From the NCBI GenBank assembly GCA_001603075.1, contig LVBB01000041.1, forward strand, positions 62,001 to 126,000: 64,000 nucleotides of DNA, in the 5' to 3' direction. This DNA is from Phycisphaerales bacterium Planc_01. Lineage in GTDB: Bacteria > Planctomycetota > Phycisphaerae > Sedimentisphaerales > Anaerobacaceae. The position numbers were made by a program, and so were the translations under genes. Below are positions 1-8,353 of the stretch, piece by piece. Within the stretch, counting starts at the first letter, position 1, and each line of letters starts with the position of its first letter. Below the pieces are notes generated by a model. It worked only from the letters and a program-made list of their open reading frames with translations, was not told the origin of the DNA and did no database searches.

Positions 1-220
1 CCTTCGGATACTATCTTAGGGAAGGAAGAAAGCTGATATGTCGCCCCAACCGATGCTTGCACGCCACCCGCATCACCCGCTACCATAGTCATATTGCTCC
101 GTTTCTCCGCCTCGGAGTTCACGTACTCCTCCGGGCCTCGGCATTATGGTTCTATTATAGGGCGACCCTCACCAGAAATACAACAGGAAACACGGGCGAT
201 TGTATGCGTGAAGCGTGATA

Positions 221-289
221 CGTGAAGCGTTGCGGCCGGAGGCCGCGTATCTTGTATCTCGTCGTTCGTATCTCGGCGGACTTGACGCG
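221..289 (+). repeat. 69-bp interspersed repeat, copy A
   Basis: This 69-base unit recurs at 665-733 with 62 of 69 positions identical by eye. It contains the inverted repeat GCGGCC-gga-GGCCGC and then TATCTCG-like words. A diverged copy in the opposite orientation lies near 48235-48300. The two copies here flank the remnant HTH gene as direct repeats. The family is unknown to me. It behaves like a non-coding palindromic intergenic repeat. Confidence 0.8.
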
Positions 290-325
290 GGGTTGATCCC
301 GATGCACGTCGGGACACCGTGCGAA

Positions 326-660
326 TCATGCGGTCTTTCGGTGGCGCTTTCGGGCGGAGCGCTGGGTCTGGGCGCCAGCGGCAAGGACCTCGCGGGCTTC
401 TTCGTACAGGGGGGCCAGGGACTCGGGGACCGAGTCGTGCGTGACGGCCTGGTAGGGTGTGCACTGCACACCATGTTCCACCTCGGAGGGTAATGGTGGG
501 CGGTGCCCACCCTACGGCTCTCGCCGATCTGCCGGAGCGTCATGCCCTGCGATTGCAGGTGCCTGACCAGATCGGCCGATAGATTCGCCTCAACCTGTCT
601 CCTTGGTTCGTCCAACGCATCGCTCCTGAACGGATTCTCACAAGCCCCACGCCGGCCATT
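326..660 (-). pseudogene. Remnant HTH protein gene split by a 64-bp repeat
   Basis: Two reading-frame pieces on the minus strand look like one former gene. The upstream piece (about 660-517) contains ADLVRHLQSQGMTLRQIGES, which resembles a helix-turn-helix. The downstream piece (about 450-326) reads VTHDSVPESLAPLYEEAREV and ends in RKRHRKTA and a stop. Between them lies a 64-bp palindromic repeat (452-515). Its length is not a multiple of three, so it shifts the frame. No convincing start codon remains because the upstream edge runs into repeat copy B. The HTH assignment rests on one motif, and that the two pieces were once one gene is inferred from their order and strand. Confidence 0.45.
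452..515. repeat. 64-bp MITE-like palindromic repeat
   Basis: The ends are inverted, GTAGGGTG at 452-459 and CACCCTAC at 508-515. Next to the left end is a smaller palindrome, GTGTGC-act-GCACAC. A half copy begins at 842 (gtagggtgtgcatcgcacac). It sits inside an HTH-like coding remnant and shifts its frame, so it looks like an inserted non-autonomous element. No transposase is nearby. Confidence 0.65.
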
Positions 661-664
661 CGTG

Positions 665-733
665 CGTGAAGCGTTGCGGCCAGAGGCCGCGTATCTCGCA
701 TCTCGCCATTCGTATCTCGGCCAACTTGACGCG
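665..733 (+). repeat. 69-bp interspersed repeat, copy B
   Basis: Direct-repeat partner of the 221-289 copy, with seven differences in 69 positions by eye. It carries the same palindrome with one change (GCGGCC-aga-GGCCGC). It abuts the 5' side of the HTH remnant and may have replaced its original start. Confidence 0.8.
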
Positions 734-1102
734 CGGGTTAGGAACCAACCTTACGGCGGCTCACGTTCTTGCTCGAAGTGCACGCAGTTCGCACGCCTGC
801 GGGCTTCAGGACCACTCCCATTCTACAGCGGGCAGAGCCTGGTAGGGTGTGCATCGCACACCGCCCCCTTTTTCCGCCTCGGAGTTGACGCACGCCTCCG
901 AGCGTCGGAATCATTCTACGCCGGACAGAATCTCATGAACAGGGAAGACGCGGGCGATTCCACTCGCGGCGGAAGGACTGGTACCGATGGATGTCGGGAT
1001 ACGGCGGTGTCCTCGCCGGGACGGGGTGCGCACCTCGCGGGAGGTATGCCCTTACGGGCACACTACAAACAGCAAGCTCTCCCGGGCACGCTACGAACGG
1101 GC
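734..1102. other. Decayed intergenic DNA with partial repeats
   Basis: I see no credible gene here. The stretch contains the half copy of the MITE-like repeat (842-862). It also has a segment near 875-931 (CGCCTCGGAGTTGACG and onward) that resembles 107-163. Words such as ATTCTACAGCGGGCAGAG and ATTCTACGCCGGACAGAA suggest further degenerate duplication. Confidence 0.5.
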
Positions 1103-2893
1103 TCAGCTTTGGGACTGGTCGAGGATGAGGTTCTTGACCTTCTGGCTGGGCAGGTTCAGGGCGCCGTAGGCGGCGGCCGCGGCGGCCCGCAGATCGGGCT
1201 CGGTCTCATCGGAGCCGGCCAGCTCGTAGATCTGATTGACGGTCGCGTCGGCCAGGAGGCTGCCGTGGAGCTTGGCCGAGTTGGCCAGCGAGGCAAAGGC
1301 CTCGATCCGCACGTCCATCTCGTACTCGTCGCTGAGCGCGGCCTCGGCGATCGCTCGCTGGGCGTCGGGACTGCTCAGGTAGGCCAGCGTCCGGGACGCG
1401 AGGACCTGGAGGTCATGATTCTGGCCCTTGGTCGCAGCGATCAGGGCCGAACGGGCCAGGGACAGGTCGATCACGGGATTGCGGCTGACGCCCACCTTCA
1501 GCAGGGCCTCGACCGCTCGCATCGCGTATTCTTCCGCCAGCTCGGCGGTCCAGGCGCCGGTGACGGCCTGGGGGCTCAGGGCCAGTGCCTCGGCCAGGTT
1601 CTGCACGACCAGGCGGCTCTCGTTGAAGGCCTGTCGCGGTCCGGCGTTGGCGATGGCGATGGCGGCTGTGTACCGCACCGCCCGATCGGAGAAGGACAGG
1701 GCCTGGAGCATAGGCTGGGCCGGGCCGACCGTATAGAGCAGCGAATTCTCGCCGGCGTTCGTCGCCAGGGCCTCGGCGGCACCCAAAGCAACGGCCGCAT
1801 TGCGATCGTTGAGACCGCGAAGCAGGGTCTGCTGGAGATACTCGGGGCCGGCGGTCTTGGCGTAGGTCAGCGCCGAGGCGTGCTGGGGGCCGAAGTACTC
1901 CGGCATCGGCAGGCCCGTCGCCTCGGCCTTGAAGAACGCCGCCAGCCAGAGCCCGATCGAGAGCCCGAACTGCTCATCGGCCTTGAGCGACCATTCGCAG
2001 CAGCGCATCGCCATCAGCTCGTAGAAGTACGCCCGGTCCACCTCTTCGCGGACCAGACGCTCGTCATCGGGGTCCCAGAACCAGATGTTGGCGAACGCCG
2101 GACCCTCCTGCGGGGCCAGCGACTCGTCGTGGTAGTAGTACTTCTCGGCCAACTGGAAGAACATCGCGGCGGCTGGGGCGTTGCTCATCCGCGGATCGAT
2201 CTTCTGGATGCTCTGGGCCGCCAGATTGCGGAGTTCGACCGACGCGTCTCTTTCCACAACATACTTCAGATACGGCAGCGACTGCGGATAGCCGATCTGC
2301 CCCAGCGCCCGGATGACCTCGGCCTTGACCGCGTCGTTGGACATCTGGAGGGCCGCTGTGAGGGGACGGATCGCATTGCGGCCGATCTGAGGAAGCGCTT
2401 CGAGGAGGTTGTCCAGCTCATCGCGCCGGGCCGGGTCGGCGATCGCATCGAGCAGGAACGGGATCGCGTATTCACCCGAGTCCTTCAGACGCCTGATCGC
2501 ATTCATCTTCCCGCGGATCGTCGTGCTCAGCCGGGCGATCTCATCAACGATCACCTGGGGATCGGACCGCAGTTCGAAACGCCCCTGTTCGATTACGCCC
2601 AGAAGCTGCTTGGCCAGCGACGCCAGTTCCGTGTCACGCGACGTATCGACCACGCGCATCGCCAACTCGTACCCTTGCGGATTGGCCTGACTCAATTCGA
2701 GCAGCGTCACGGGGTCGGGATTGCCATCGAGAATGGCCTGCGCGTATCCCTTCGCCAGGTCGAACCGCCCGATCTTCGTGAAATGCAGGTAATCGTTCCA
2801 GTCGTCGGCGAGTGTCCGCTGCTGTGCAAGACTCGGGCCTGCGATCCAGATTCCGATAAGGAAAACCACGGCGACGGTTCGTCCGTTCAACAT
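1103..2893 (-). CDS. Secreted HEAT-repeat protein
   Basis: This 596-residue protein begins with a signal peptide (about residues 1-23, MLNGRTVAVVFLIGIWIAGP, cleaved near SLAQQ). The rest is alpha-helical and rich in HEAT/armadillo-like units. Examples are the stretches around AIRPLTAALQMSNDAVKAEV and RNLAAQSIQKIDPR, and the later AALGAAEALATNAG-type helices. HEAT proteins are usually scaffolds that bind partner proteins, and no catalytic motif is visible. The start is supported by a promoter with TTGACA and TAGAAT spaced by 17 at 3067-3095, leaving a leader of about 165 nt. It is a single gene with no operon partner. Its specific role is unknown. Confidence 0.8.
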   Translation of the reverse strand: MLNGRTVAVVFLIGIWIAGPSLAQQRTLADDWNDYLHFTKIGRFDLAKGYAQAILDGNPDPVTLLELSQANPQGYELAMRVVDTSRDTELASLAKQLLGVIEQGRFELRSDPQVIVDEIARLSTTIRGKMNAIRRLKDSGEYAIPFLLDAIADPARRDELDNLLEALPQIGRNAIRPLTAALQMSNDAVKAEVIRALGQIGYPQSLPYLKYVVERDASVELRNLAAQSIQKIDPRMSNAPAAAMFFQLAEKYYYHDESLAPQEGPAFANIWFWDPDDERLVREEVDRAYFYELMAMRCCEWSLKADEQFGLSIGLWLAAFFKAEATGLPMPEYFGPQHASALTYAKTAGPEYLQQTLLRGLNDRNAAVALGAAEALATNAGENSLLYTVGPAQPMLQALSFSDRAVRYTAAIAIANAGPRQAFNESRLVVQNLAEALALSPQAVTGAWTAELAEEYAMRAVEALLKVGVSRNPVIDLSLARSALIAATKGQNHDLQVLASRTLAYLSSPDAQRAIAEAALSDEYEMDVRIEAFASLANSAKLHGSLLADATVNQIYELAGSDETEPDLRAAAAAAYGALNLPSQKVKNLILDQSQS

Positions 2894-3066
2894 CGAGATG
2901 CCTCCAATACCCCTTGTGCCAAGATATAGGACCTTGCCCGGCTGCGGACAACGGGAAGAAGCGTCAAGCAGACCCTTTCCTGCCGGTCTCCACAGTCGGG
3001 CGGTCCGTCCCTTTCGAAGGCGGTTACAGCCAATAAGCCATTGTTGTATTCGGCCTTAATCATCCG

Positions 3067-3095
3067 ATTCTAAAACGAAATGGCCCTTCTGTCAA
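3067..3095 (-). promoter_or_regulatory. Sigma-70-type promoter for the HEAT-repeat gene
   Basis: On the minus strand there is TTGACA (3095-3090), a 17-nt spacer and TAGAAT (3072-3067). The -35 is perfect and the -10 is near perfect. The expected start of transcription is near 3060. Confidence 0.7.
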
Positions 3096-3477
3096 CAAAA
3101 AACCCCTTCCCCAGCCTCCCCATTTCCATCGCATTGCCACGCCATCGCCTTTTGCGATTTCCTATCCGTCTCAGATTGTGGCCGCCCCAGCGGCCCCAGC
3201 GGGACCCGCTGGAGGCGATACCAAGCCACAGGGCAGCCTCGGTCCGAGAACGAACATCCCGGCGGACAGGCCAAAGCGATGGCGCGGTCGAATCCTCATC
3301 AGCGGCGTCGAGATCGAGCCTCTTTGGCGTCAAGGACGGCACAGCACGGAACCGGGCGCTCGGGCCCGGCGACGCCATCCCGCCCCTTGCGGCATCCGCC
3401 CACGCAGCGGTCCCCACGCGACTACAGCGGCCGAGAAAGGGCAGAGTGGGTAATCTGGGGGATTTTGGAGGTTTTGC

Positions 3478-3507
3478 TTGATGTCCCAATATCGGACGTG
3501 GTATAAA
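3478..3507 (+). promoter_or_regulatory. Candidate sigma-70 promoter for the fasciclin protein gene
   Basis: TTGATG (3478-3483), 18-nt spacer, TATAAA (3502-3507). The gene starts at 3862, so the leader would be about 350 nt. Confidence 0.5.
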
Positions 3508-3861
3508 TGACGGTGATGCTATATGCGGTGGTCCCCTTCTGCGGACCGCCGGACCTGAGAGAGTGCAAGGGTAAGTCAGTGGGTAGAGCGGCGCCAACTC
3601 TTTGGAGGAGCGCGTTTTTTGCGCTCCAAGGCAATCCATTTGGTCCATCCGCTTGGGTTGCGCCGACAGACGAGGAAGGAGGTGATCGGGCGGATTCTGC
3701 TGTCTTCTCTCTGGCGAGACGGGATGATTCTTCGGTTTGTGCACGCGGCAGGGACGCGTCGGGAGGAAAGAAACAGGGGTTCTGAAAACCATTGGGGGGG
3801 AGAGCGTGCGGGCATGTTGTCTCGGCACGATGAAGTTGCGTTTAACTGAAGGAGGACGGTC

Positions 3862-6800
3862 ATGTTCAAGAAGCTTACGTGGTTCACATTCATGATGGTG
3901 GCCCTGAGTATGGGCGCCGGCCTGGTGTATGGGCAATCGGTGAATATCAACTTCCAGCCGGCGGGCAGCGAAGAGCCAAACGACTACCTGCCGGACACCG
4001 GTCTGCTCTTCGGCGACCGCGACAACGGGTTCAGTTACGGCTGGGACCGCAACGTGACAGCCGACGCGCGCGATCGCAACAGCGCCAACTCACTCGATCA
4101 GCGGTATGACACCATCGTGCACTTCTCCAAGCAGGGCGACGCGACCTGGGAGATTGCCCTGGTCGACGGCGAATACGATCTGTTCATCGTCTGTGGAGAT
4201 CCCGGTTATACCGATCAGACCAACACGCTGGACGTGGAGGGCACGATCGTCGTCGATGTCGACGGACAGTCTCCCGGGAACAACTTCGACGAGTTTCGCG
4301 TGACCGTCGATGTGGTCGACGGCCGCCTCACCATCAAGCCGGCCGCCGGCGCCAGCAACGCCAAGATCTGCTTCATCGACATCACATACGTCGGCCCGCC
4401 CAGGCAAGCCACGGCACCGAGCCCGGCCGCCGGCGCCGCCGACCTGCTGCGCAAAAAGGTGGTGCTGGAGTGGACGCCCGGCGCGTATGCCGTGCTGCAC
4501 AACCTCTATCTCGGCACGAGCTTTGACGACGTCGCGGCGGCGGACATCGACGCCAACGACATGCCCGAGTCCGTCGTAGCCGTGACCCTCGATACGCCAC
4601 GTTACGTGCCCGGCCCGCTGGCCTACGGACAGACCTACTACTGGCGCGTCGACGAGATCAGCGACGATCCCAACATCGACACGGCGATGGGCCCGGTCTG
4701 GAGCTTCACCATCCAGCCGTACAGCACGCCGATCGCAAATGTCACGGCGACGGCCTCCAGTTCGCAGAGCAGCGCCTTCGCAGCGGAACGGACCATCGAC
4801 GGGTCCGGGTTGGATGAGAACGACCTGCACTCGGCCAATGGGACCACCATGTGGCTCAGCTCGGGCGCTTCGGGCGAGGTCGTGTATCTCGAATACGCGT
4901 TCGACCAGATCTATCGTCTCGATATGGCCTGGGTCTGGAACTCGAACACGGGCATTGAGGCGTCGTATGGCTACGGCCTCAAGGACGTGACCATCGAGAC
5001 CTCGATGGACGGCGCCACCTGGACCGTCTTCGGCGACGTGGAACTCGCCCAGGCTCCAGGCGCCTACGGCTACGCCCCTGAAACGCTGGACATGGCCGGC
5101 ACAGCCGCCAAGTATGTCCGCCTCATCGCCAACAGCAACTGGGGCGGCGGGCCCCGATACGGCCTGAGCGAAATCCGCTTCTTCGCGGTCCCCGTTCTGG
5201 CGGCAGACCCGCAGCCGGCTTCGGGGGCCGTCGAGGTCCCGGTCGATGCGACCTTGCGTTGGCGCTCGGGATTGGACGTCGTCTCGCACGAGTTGTACCT
5301 CAGCAGCAACAAGGCCGCCGTGGAGAACGGAACGGCCCTCGTCGCCGTGCTCGGCGCCGACACCGAGAGCTTCAACATCGGCTCGCTGGGTCTGAACATC
5401 GGGACGACCTACTACTGGAAGGTCAACGAAGTCAACGATGCGTACGCCCCCAGAGCCCTGCAGGGCGCGGTCTGGAGCTTCCGGACGCAGGAGTACTTCG
5501 TCATCGACAGCTTCGAGAGCTACACCAGCGCCAACCTTGGCAACACCTGGGTTGACGGATGGAAGAAGAGCGCGGGCGTGCTCAACGATTCGACCGGCAA
5601 ACCCGTGCTCGATTCGGAGATCGCCAACAGCGGCAACCAGTCGGCCTTCCTGGCCTATGACAACTCCAAGTCGCCCTATCACGTCGAGATGTGGCGCGCG
5701 ATCTCCGGCCGGACCAACTGGGAGGCCAACGGGGTTCGCAGACTCGTCGTGTTCTACCACGGCGACCCGGGCAACTACCCCGGTGACAAGCTCTACGCCA
5801 CCATCAACGGCAAACGCGTCAATTGCAGCCATGACCTGTCCAAACCGTGGTGGAGGAGCTGGAGCATCGACGTGCACTCGCTCGGCATCAACGCACGGGA
5901 CATCAAGCACATCGCCGTGGGCGTGGGCGACGTTCCCATGCCGACGGGACGCAAGGGCAAGATCTGGATCGACGACATCCGCCTGTATCGGGATGCGCCG
6001 TCCGTGCCGACTCTCGTGGATTCCGCTCTGGCGGTCAACAGCAGCGGCGCGTTCGCCGGTCAGTTCGATACGCTGATCGCCGCGTTGGGCAAGGCCGATC
6101 CGGCCATTCTTGAGGCCCTCTCGAGCGAGGAAGGCTATACCGTCTTCGCGCCGACTGACGATGCGTTTGCCGCGATGGGAATCACCGCCGCCAATGTCGG
6201 GTCCGTGGACGTCGGCGTGTTGAACGAGATCCTGCTGTACCACGTCGCCGCGGGCAAACTGACGGCGGACGATGTCCTTGCGGCCGCCCAGGTCAGCACG
6301 ATCCAGGGCGCGGCCATTCAGCAGGCCAACGGCGTGCTCACCGACGCGGTCGGGCGCCAGGCCGATCTCGTGGCGGTGGACGGTGTGGCGTCGAACGGCG
6401 TGATGCACGTTATCGACGCGATGCTGCTTCCCTTCGAGATTCGCAACATCGTCGAGATGATGGTGGCGGCCAACCGCGAAGGCGATCTGGCCGGACAGCT
6501 CGATGCCCTGATCGGCGTCGTGCAGACCAATCCGGCTCTGCTGGCCCTTCTGACCGGCAGCGACGACTATACGGTCTTCGCTCCGACCAATGCGGCGATC
6601 GAGCTGCTGCGGATGGATGCGGATGAGAACCTGCTGCTGTACCACATCGCCCCCGGCGCACTGCTGGCGGCGGATGTGCTGGCGGCCGAGCAGATCGACA
6701 TGCTCAACGGCGGCACGCTGACGCAGGCCGGCGGCGTGTTGGTCGACGCGGCCGGGCGGCAGGTGATGCTCGTGGCAACCGATGTGATCGCGTCCAACGG

Positions 6801-7398
6801 CGTCATCCACGTCATTGATGCGGTTCTGCTTCCGGTACCGGTGATTGTGAACGCCAGCTTCGAGCTGCCGGGCACAGAGAAGCAGAAGGGCTTCGACGCC
6901 GTGCCCGGCTGGGCCACCGACGCCAATGTCGTCGATTCCGGCGTCGAGACCGGCTGGACGGCAACCGATGGCGAGTGGACCGCCTATCTGATGAGCGGCG
7001 ATCCGTCCATCTGGCAGATGACACCCCTGACCCTCGGCCAGGGCGACCTGTTCACACTGAAGGTCGATGCCCGAATCACCTGGGCGGCCACGACGATGCG
7101 GATGACCCTGTATTACCTTGAGGACGACGTCCGCGTTCCGGCCGCCACGGCCGATGTGGCGTTGACGGGCGATATGCAGGAGTATGCCCTGGAACTGAAC
7201 GCCTACGAGGCCCCGGAGGCCGTGGGTAAGACGATCGGCATCGAGTTCGAGAATGTCAGCGACGGCAGTTCGTGGATCGGCTTGGACAAGGTTCGTCTCG
7301 AAGGCCCCACAGCCGCTCCCGAACCGCAGCCCGAGCCGGAACCCGAGCCCGAGGTCGAGTTGGAGCCGGAACTGGAGGCGGAACTCGAGGAAGTGTAA
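3862..7398 (+). CDS. Large secreted multidomain protein (malectin-like, discoidin, two fasciclin domains)
   Basis: This 1178-residue extracellular protein is probably a carbohydrate-binding or adhesion protein. A signal peptide (1-25) is followed by a malectin/CBM-like domain (about 26-178) and an Fn3-like segment ending in YYWRVDEI (to about 288). Next come a discoidin F5/8C-like domain (290-443), a second Fn3-like unit (445-545, YYWKVNEV) and a beta-sandwich segment (545-711). Two fasciclin domains follow (about 717-856 and 860-990), each with the YTVFAPT and NGV(M/I)HVIDA(M/V)LLP signatures. A C-terminal beta-sandwich region (992-1150) begins VIVNASFELPG. The protein ends in a Pro/Glu tail of PEPEPE type. 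No catalytic domain, sortase motif or PEP-CTERM is visible. The ribosome site GGAGGA lies 8 bases before ATG, and a strong terminator follows. Confidence 0.85.
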   Translation: MFKKLTWFTFMMVALSMGAGLVYGQSVNINFQPAGSEEPNDYLPDTGLLFGDRDNGFSYGWDRNVTADARDRNSANSLDQRYDTIVHFSKQGDATWEIALVDGEYDLFIVCGDPGYTDQTNTLDVEGTIVVDVDGQSPGNNFDEFRVTVDVVDGRLTIKPAAGASNAKICFIDITYVGPPRQATAPSPAAGAADLLRKKVVLEWTPGAYAVLHNLYLGTSFDDVAAADIDANDMPESVVAVTLDTPRYVPGPLAYGQTYYWRVDEISDDPNIDTAMGPVWSFTIQPYSTPIANVTATASSSQSSAFAAERTIDGSGLDENDLHSANGTTMWLSSGASGEVVYLEYAFDQIYRLDMAWVWNSNTGIEASYGYGLKDVTIETSMDGATWTVFGDVELAQAPGAYGYAPETLDMAGTAAKYVRLIANSNWGGGPRYGLSEIRFFAVPVLAADPQPASGAVEVPVDATLRWRSGLDVVSHELYLSSNKAAVENGTALVAVLGADTESFNIGSLGLNIGTTYYWKVNEVNDAYAPRALQGAVWSFRTQEYFVIDSFESYTSANLGNTWVDGWKKSAGVLNDSTGKPVLDSEIANSGNQSAFLAYDNSKSPYHVEMWRAISGRTNWEANGVRRLVVFYHGDPGNYPGDKLYATINGKRVNCSHDLSKPWWRSWSIDVHSLGINARDIKHIAVGVGDVPMPTGRKGKIWIDDIRLYRDAPSVPTLVDSALAVNSSGAFAGQFDTLIAALGKADPAILEALSSEEGYTVFAPTDDAFAAMGITAANVGSVDVGVLNEILLYHVAAGKLTADDVLAAAQVSTIQGAAIQQANGVLTDAVGRQADLVAVDGVASNGVMHVIDAMLLPFEIRNIVEMMVAANREGDLAGQLDALIGVVQTNPALLALLTGSDDYTVFAPTNAAIELLRMDADENLLLYHIAPGALLAADVLAAEQIDMLNGGTLTQAGGVLVDAAGRQVMLVATDVIASNGVIHVIDAVLLPVPVIVNASFELPGTEKQKGFDAVPGWATDANVVDSGVETGWTATDGEWTAYLMSGDPSIWQMTPLTLGQGDLFTLKVDARITWAATTMRMTLYYLEDDVRVPAATADVALTGDMQEYALELNAYEAPEAVGKTIGIEFENVSDGSSWIGLDKVRLEGPTAAPEPQPEPEPEPEVELEPELEAELEEV

Positions 7399-7450
7399 CG
7401 AACAATCGAGACGACCTGCACACGCAGGCCGCACTCGGCATTTTGATCGC

Positions 7451-7485
7451 GGGGTCCGTACCGACACGGTACGGGCCCCGTCTTC
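7451..7485 (+). terminator. Rho-independent terminator of the fasciclin protein gene
   Basis: The stem GGGGtCCGTACC pairs with GGTACGGgCCCC around a short loop. It is followed by a pyrimidine-rich tail (gtcttctatt). Confidence 0.75.
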
Positions 7486-7608
7486 TATTGGCGCAGAGCA
7501 CTATCAGGGGATGAGGCAAAGCCTCAGATAGATTCGGGACCCCCTCCTCTGTCTGCCGCTTGGCTCAGACAGCCCTGCGAATGCCAAGCCCACATCCTGT
7601 GCGCTCGA

Positions 7609-7851
7609 TCAATGCTTGTAGTGCGGGTGCGTTTCCTTTGCCATGCCGTTGCCCATCGCAGCCAGCAGCAGCAACTCGGCCGCGATCAGCAGGTAGACGG
7701 GCCCCAGCAGAAGACTGCACACGATGGCAACCTCCCGCGTGGACCGGTCCCATGAGCCCTTCGCGCAGCACATCGCCGCGCCTTCCGTGCAGAAGTAGCC
7801 CAGCACGGCCGAGAGGACCCACACGAGCACCAACACCAGTACCACAGACAT
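7609..7851 (-). CDS. Small two-helix membrane protein
   Basis: This is an 80-residue protein with two hydrophobic segments: about residues 2-20 (SVVLVLVLVWVLSAVLGYF) and 44-66 (VCSLLLGPVYLLIAAELLLL). A short Cys-containing polar loop (CTEGAAMCCAKGSW) joins them. The tail is polar and His-containing (HPHYKH). A good ribosome site, GGGAGGA, precedes the ATG at the right distance, which supports a real gene despite its size. It stands alone. I do not recognise the family and assign no function. Confidence 0.6.
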   Translation of the reverse strand: MSVVLVLVLVWVLSAVLGYFCTEGAAMCCAKGSWDRSTREVAIVCSLLLGPVYLLIAAELLLLAAMGNGMAKETHPHYKH

Positions 7852-8353
7852 AAGCCTTATCCTCCCAATCCAGAGGACGATGACGGCCTGTTAAGGTGCC
7901 GGATCATGCCAACGCGAAATGCCAAAGATGTCGCAACCGCCTCTATTATACCGCGCCGTATGACAAGAAACCGTCTGTGGACATTTTTTTCAGCAGAAAA
8001 AGAGAAATTTCCGCTCATCCGTCGCGGCAGCGGCCGAACCGGAACGCTTCGACCGCCGGCCGCGTCCGCGCTTTCACCATGACCTGCTCGATTCGAGCCG
8101 CGATCTCCGGGTTCTCGGGCGCAACATTTCGCCGCGCGCCAGGGTCGTCCAGCCCAGCGTCGCCGCCAGTCCCGGTTATCGGAACGCTTCGTTGAATTCG
8201 GCGGAGGCCGTCGTCAAAGGGGCGTCGGACGCAAATTCTTCTCGGACCTGACAGGATCGGCCGCAGCCGCCGCAGAAGAAGAACCGATATCTGCCGTGGC
8301 AGTCGGAGCGCCGCGCGCTTCTCTTGGGGGTAGTAAATGGCAGGGGTTCAGAC
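7852..8353. other. Intergenic region holding the sulfatase remnant
   Basis: About 500 bases separate the small membrane gene from the kinase. The only structure I can support is the minus-strand sulfatase tail at 8015-8152. No clear promoter for the kinase was found. Confidence 0.4.
8015..8152 (-). pseudogene. C-terminal remnant of a sulfatase
   Basis: An open stretch reads LDDPGARRNVAPENPEIAAR, then IEQVMVKARTRPAVEAFRFG and a stop. This resembles the end of arylsulfatases, in which a DPGE-N(V/L)A-x-x-(H/N)PE motif precedes a helix with I-x-x-(I/V)M and a terminal F-x-FGR. I see no formylglycine motif (C/S-x-P-x-R) or metal-site region upstream. The frame closes near the kinase start, so only the tail survives. 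The match is from motif memory, not alignment. Confidence 0.45.

Larger units (their letters stand above)
2894..3861. other. Long intergenic region between divergent genes
   Basis: This stretch of about 970 bases has no gene I can support. The open frames in it are rich in Arg, Pro and Ser and match no family I recognise. It holds the minus-strand promoter at 3067-3095 and a plus-strand promoter at 3478-3507. There is also a hairpin at 3605-3627 (GGAGCGC-gtttttt-GCGCTCC). The leader downstream of the plus promoter is about 350 nt, long enough to hold a regulatory RNA, but I could not match one. Confidence 0.5.

Noticed and set aside
503-2929. 808-residue plus-strand open frame
   Set aside because: It runs antisense to the HEAT-repeat gene, which has a signal peptide, repeats and a promoter. 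The translated text has no family features and reflects GC-rich third-position bias.
3070-3936. 288-residue minus-strand open frame in the long intergenic region
   Set aside because: It is rich in Pro, Arg and Ser, has no motif, and overlaps the start and ribosome site of the fasciclin gene.
4090-7467. 1125-residue minus-strand open frame
   Set aside because: It is antisense to the fasciclin-discoidin protein, whose domains are clear. The His/Arg/Asp-rich text is typical of a shadow frame.
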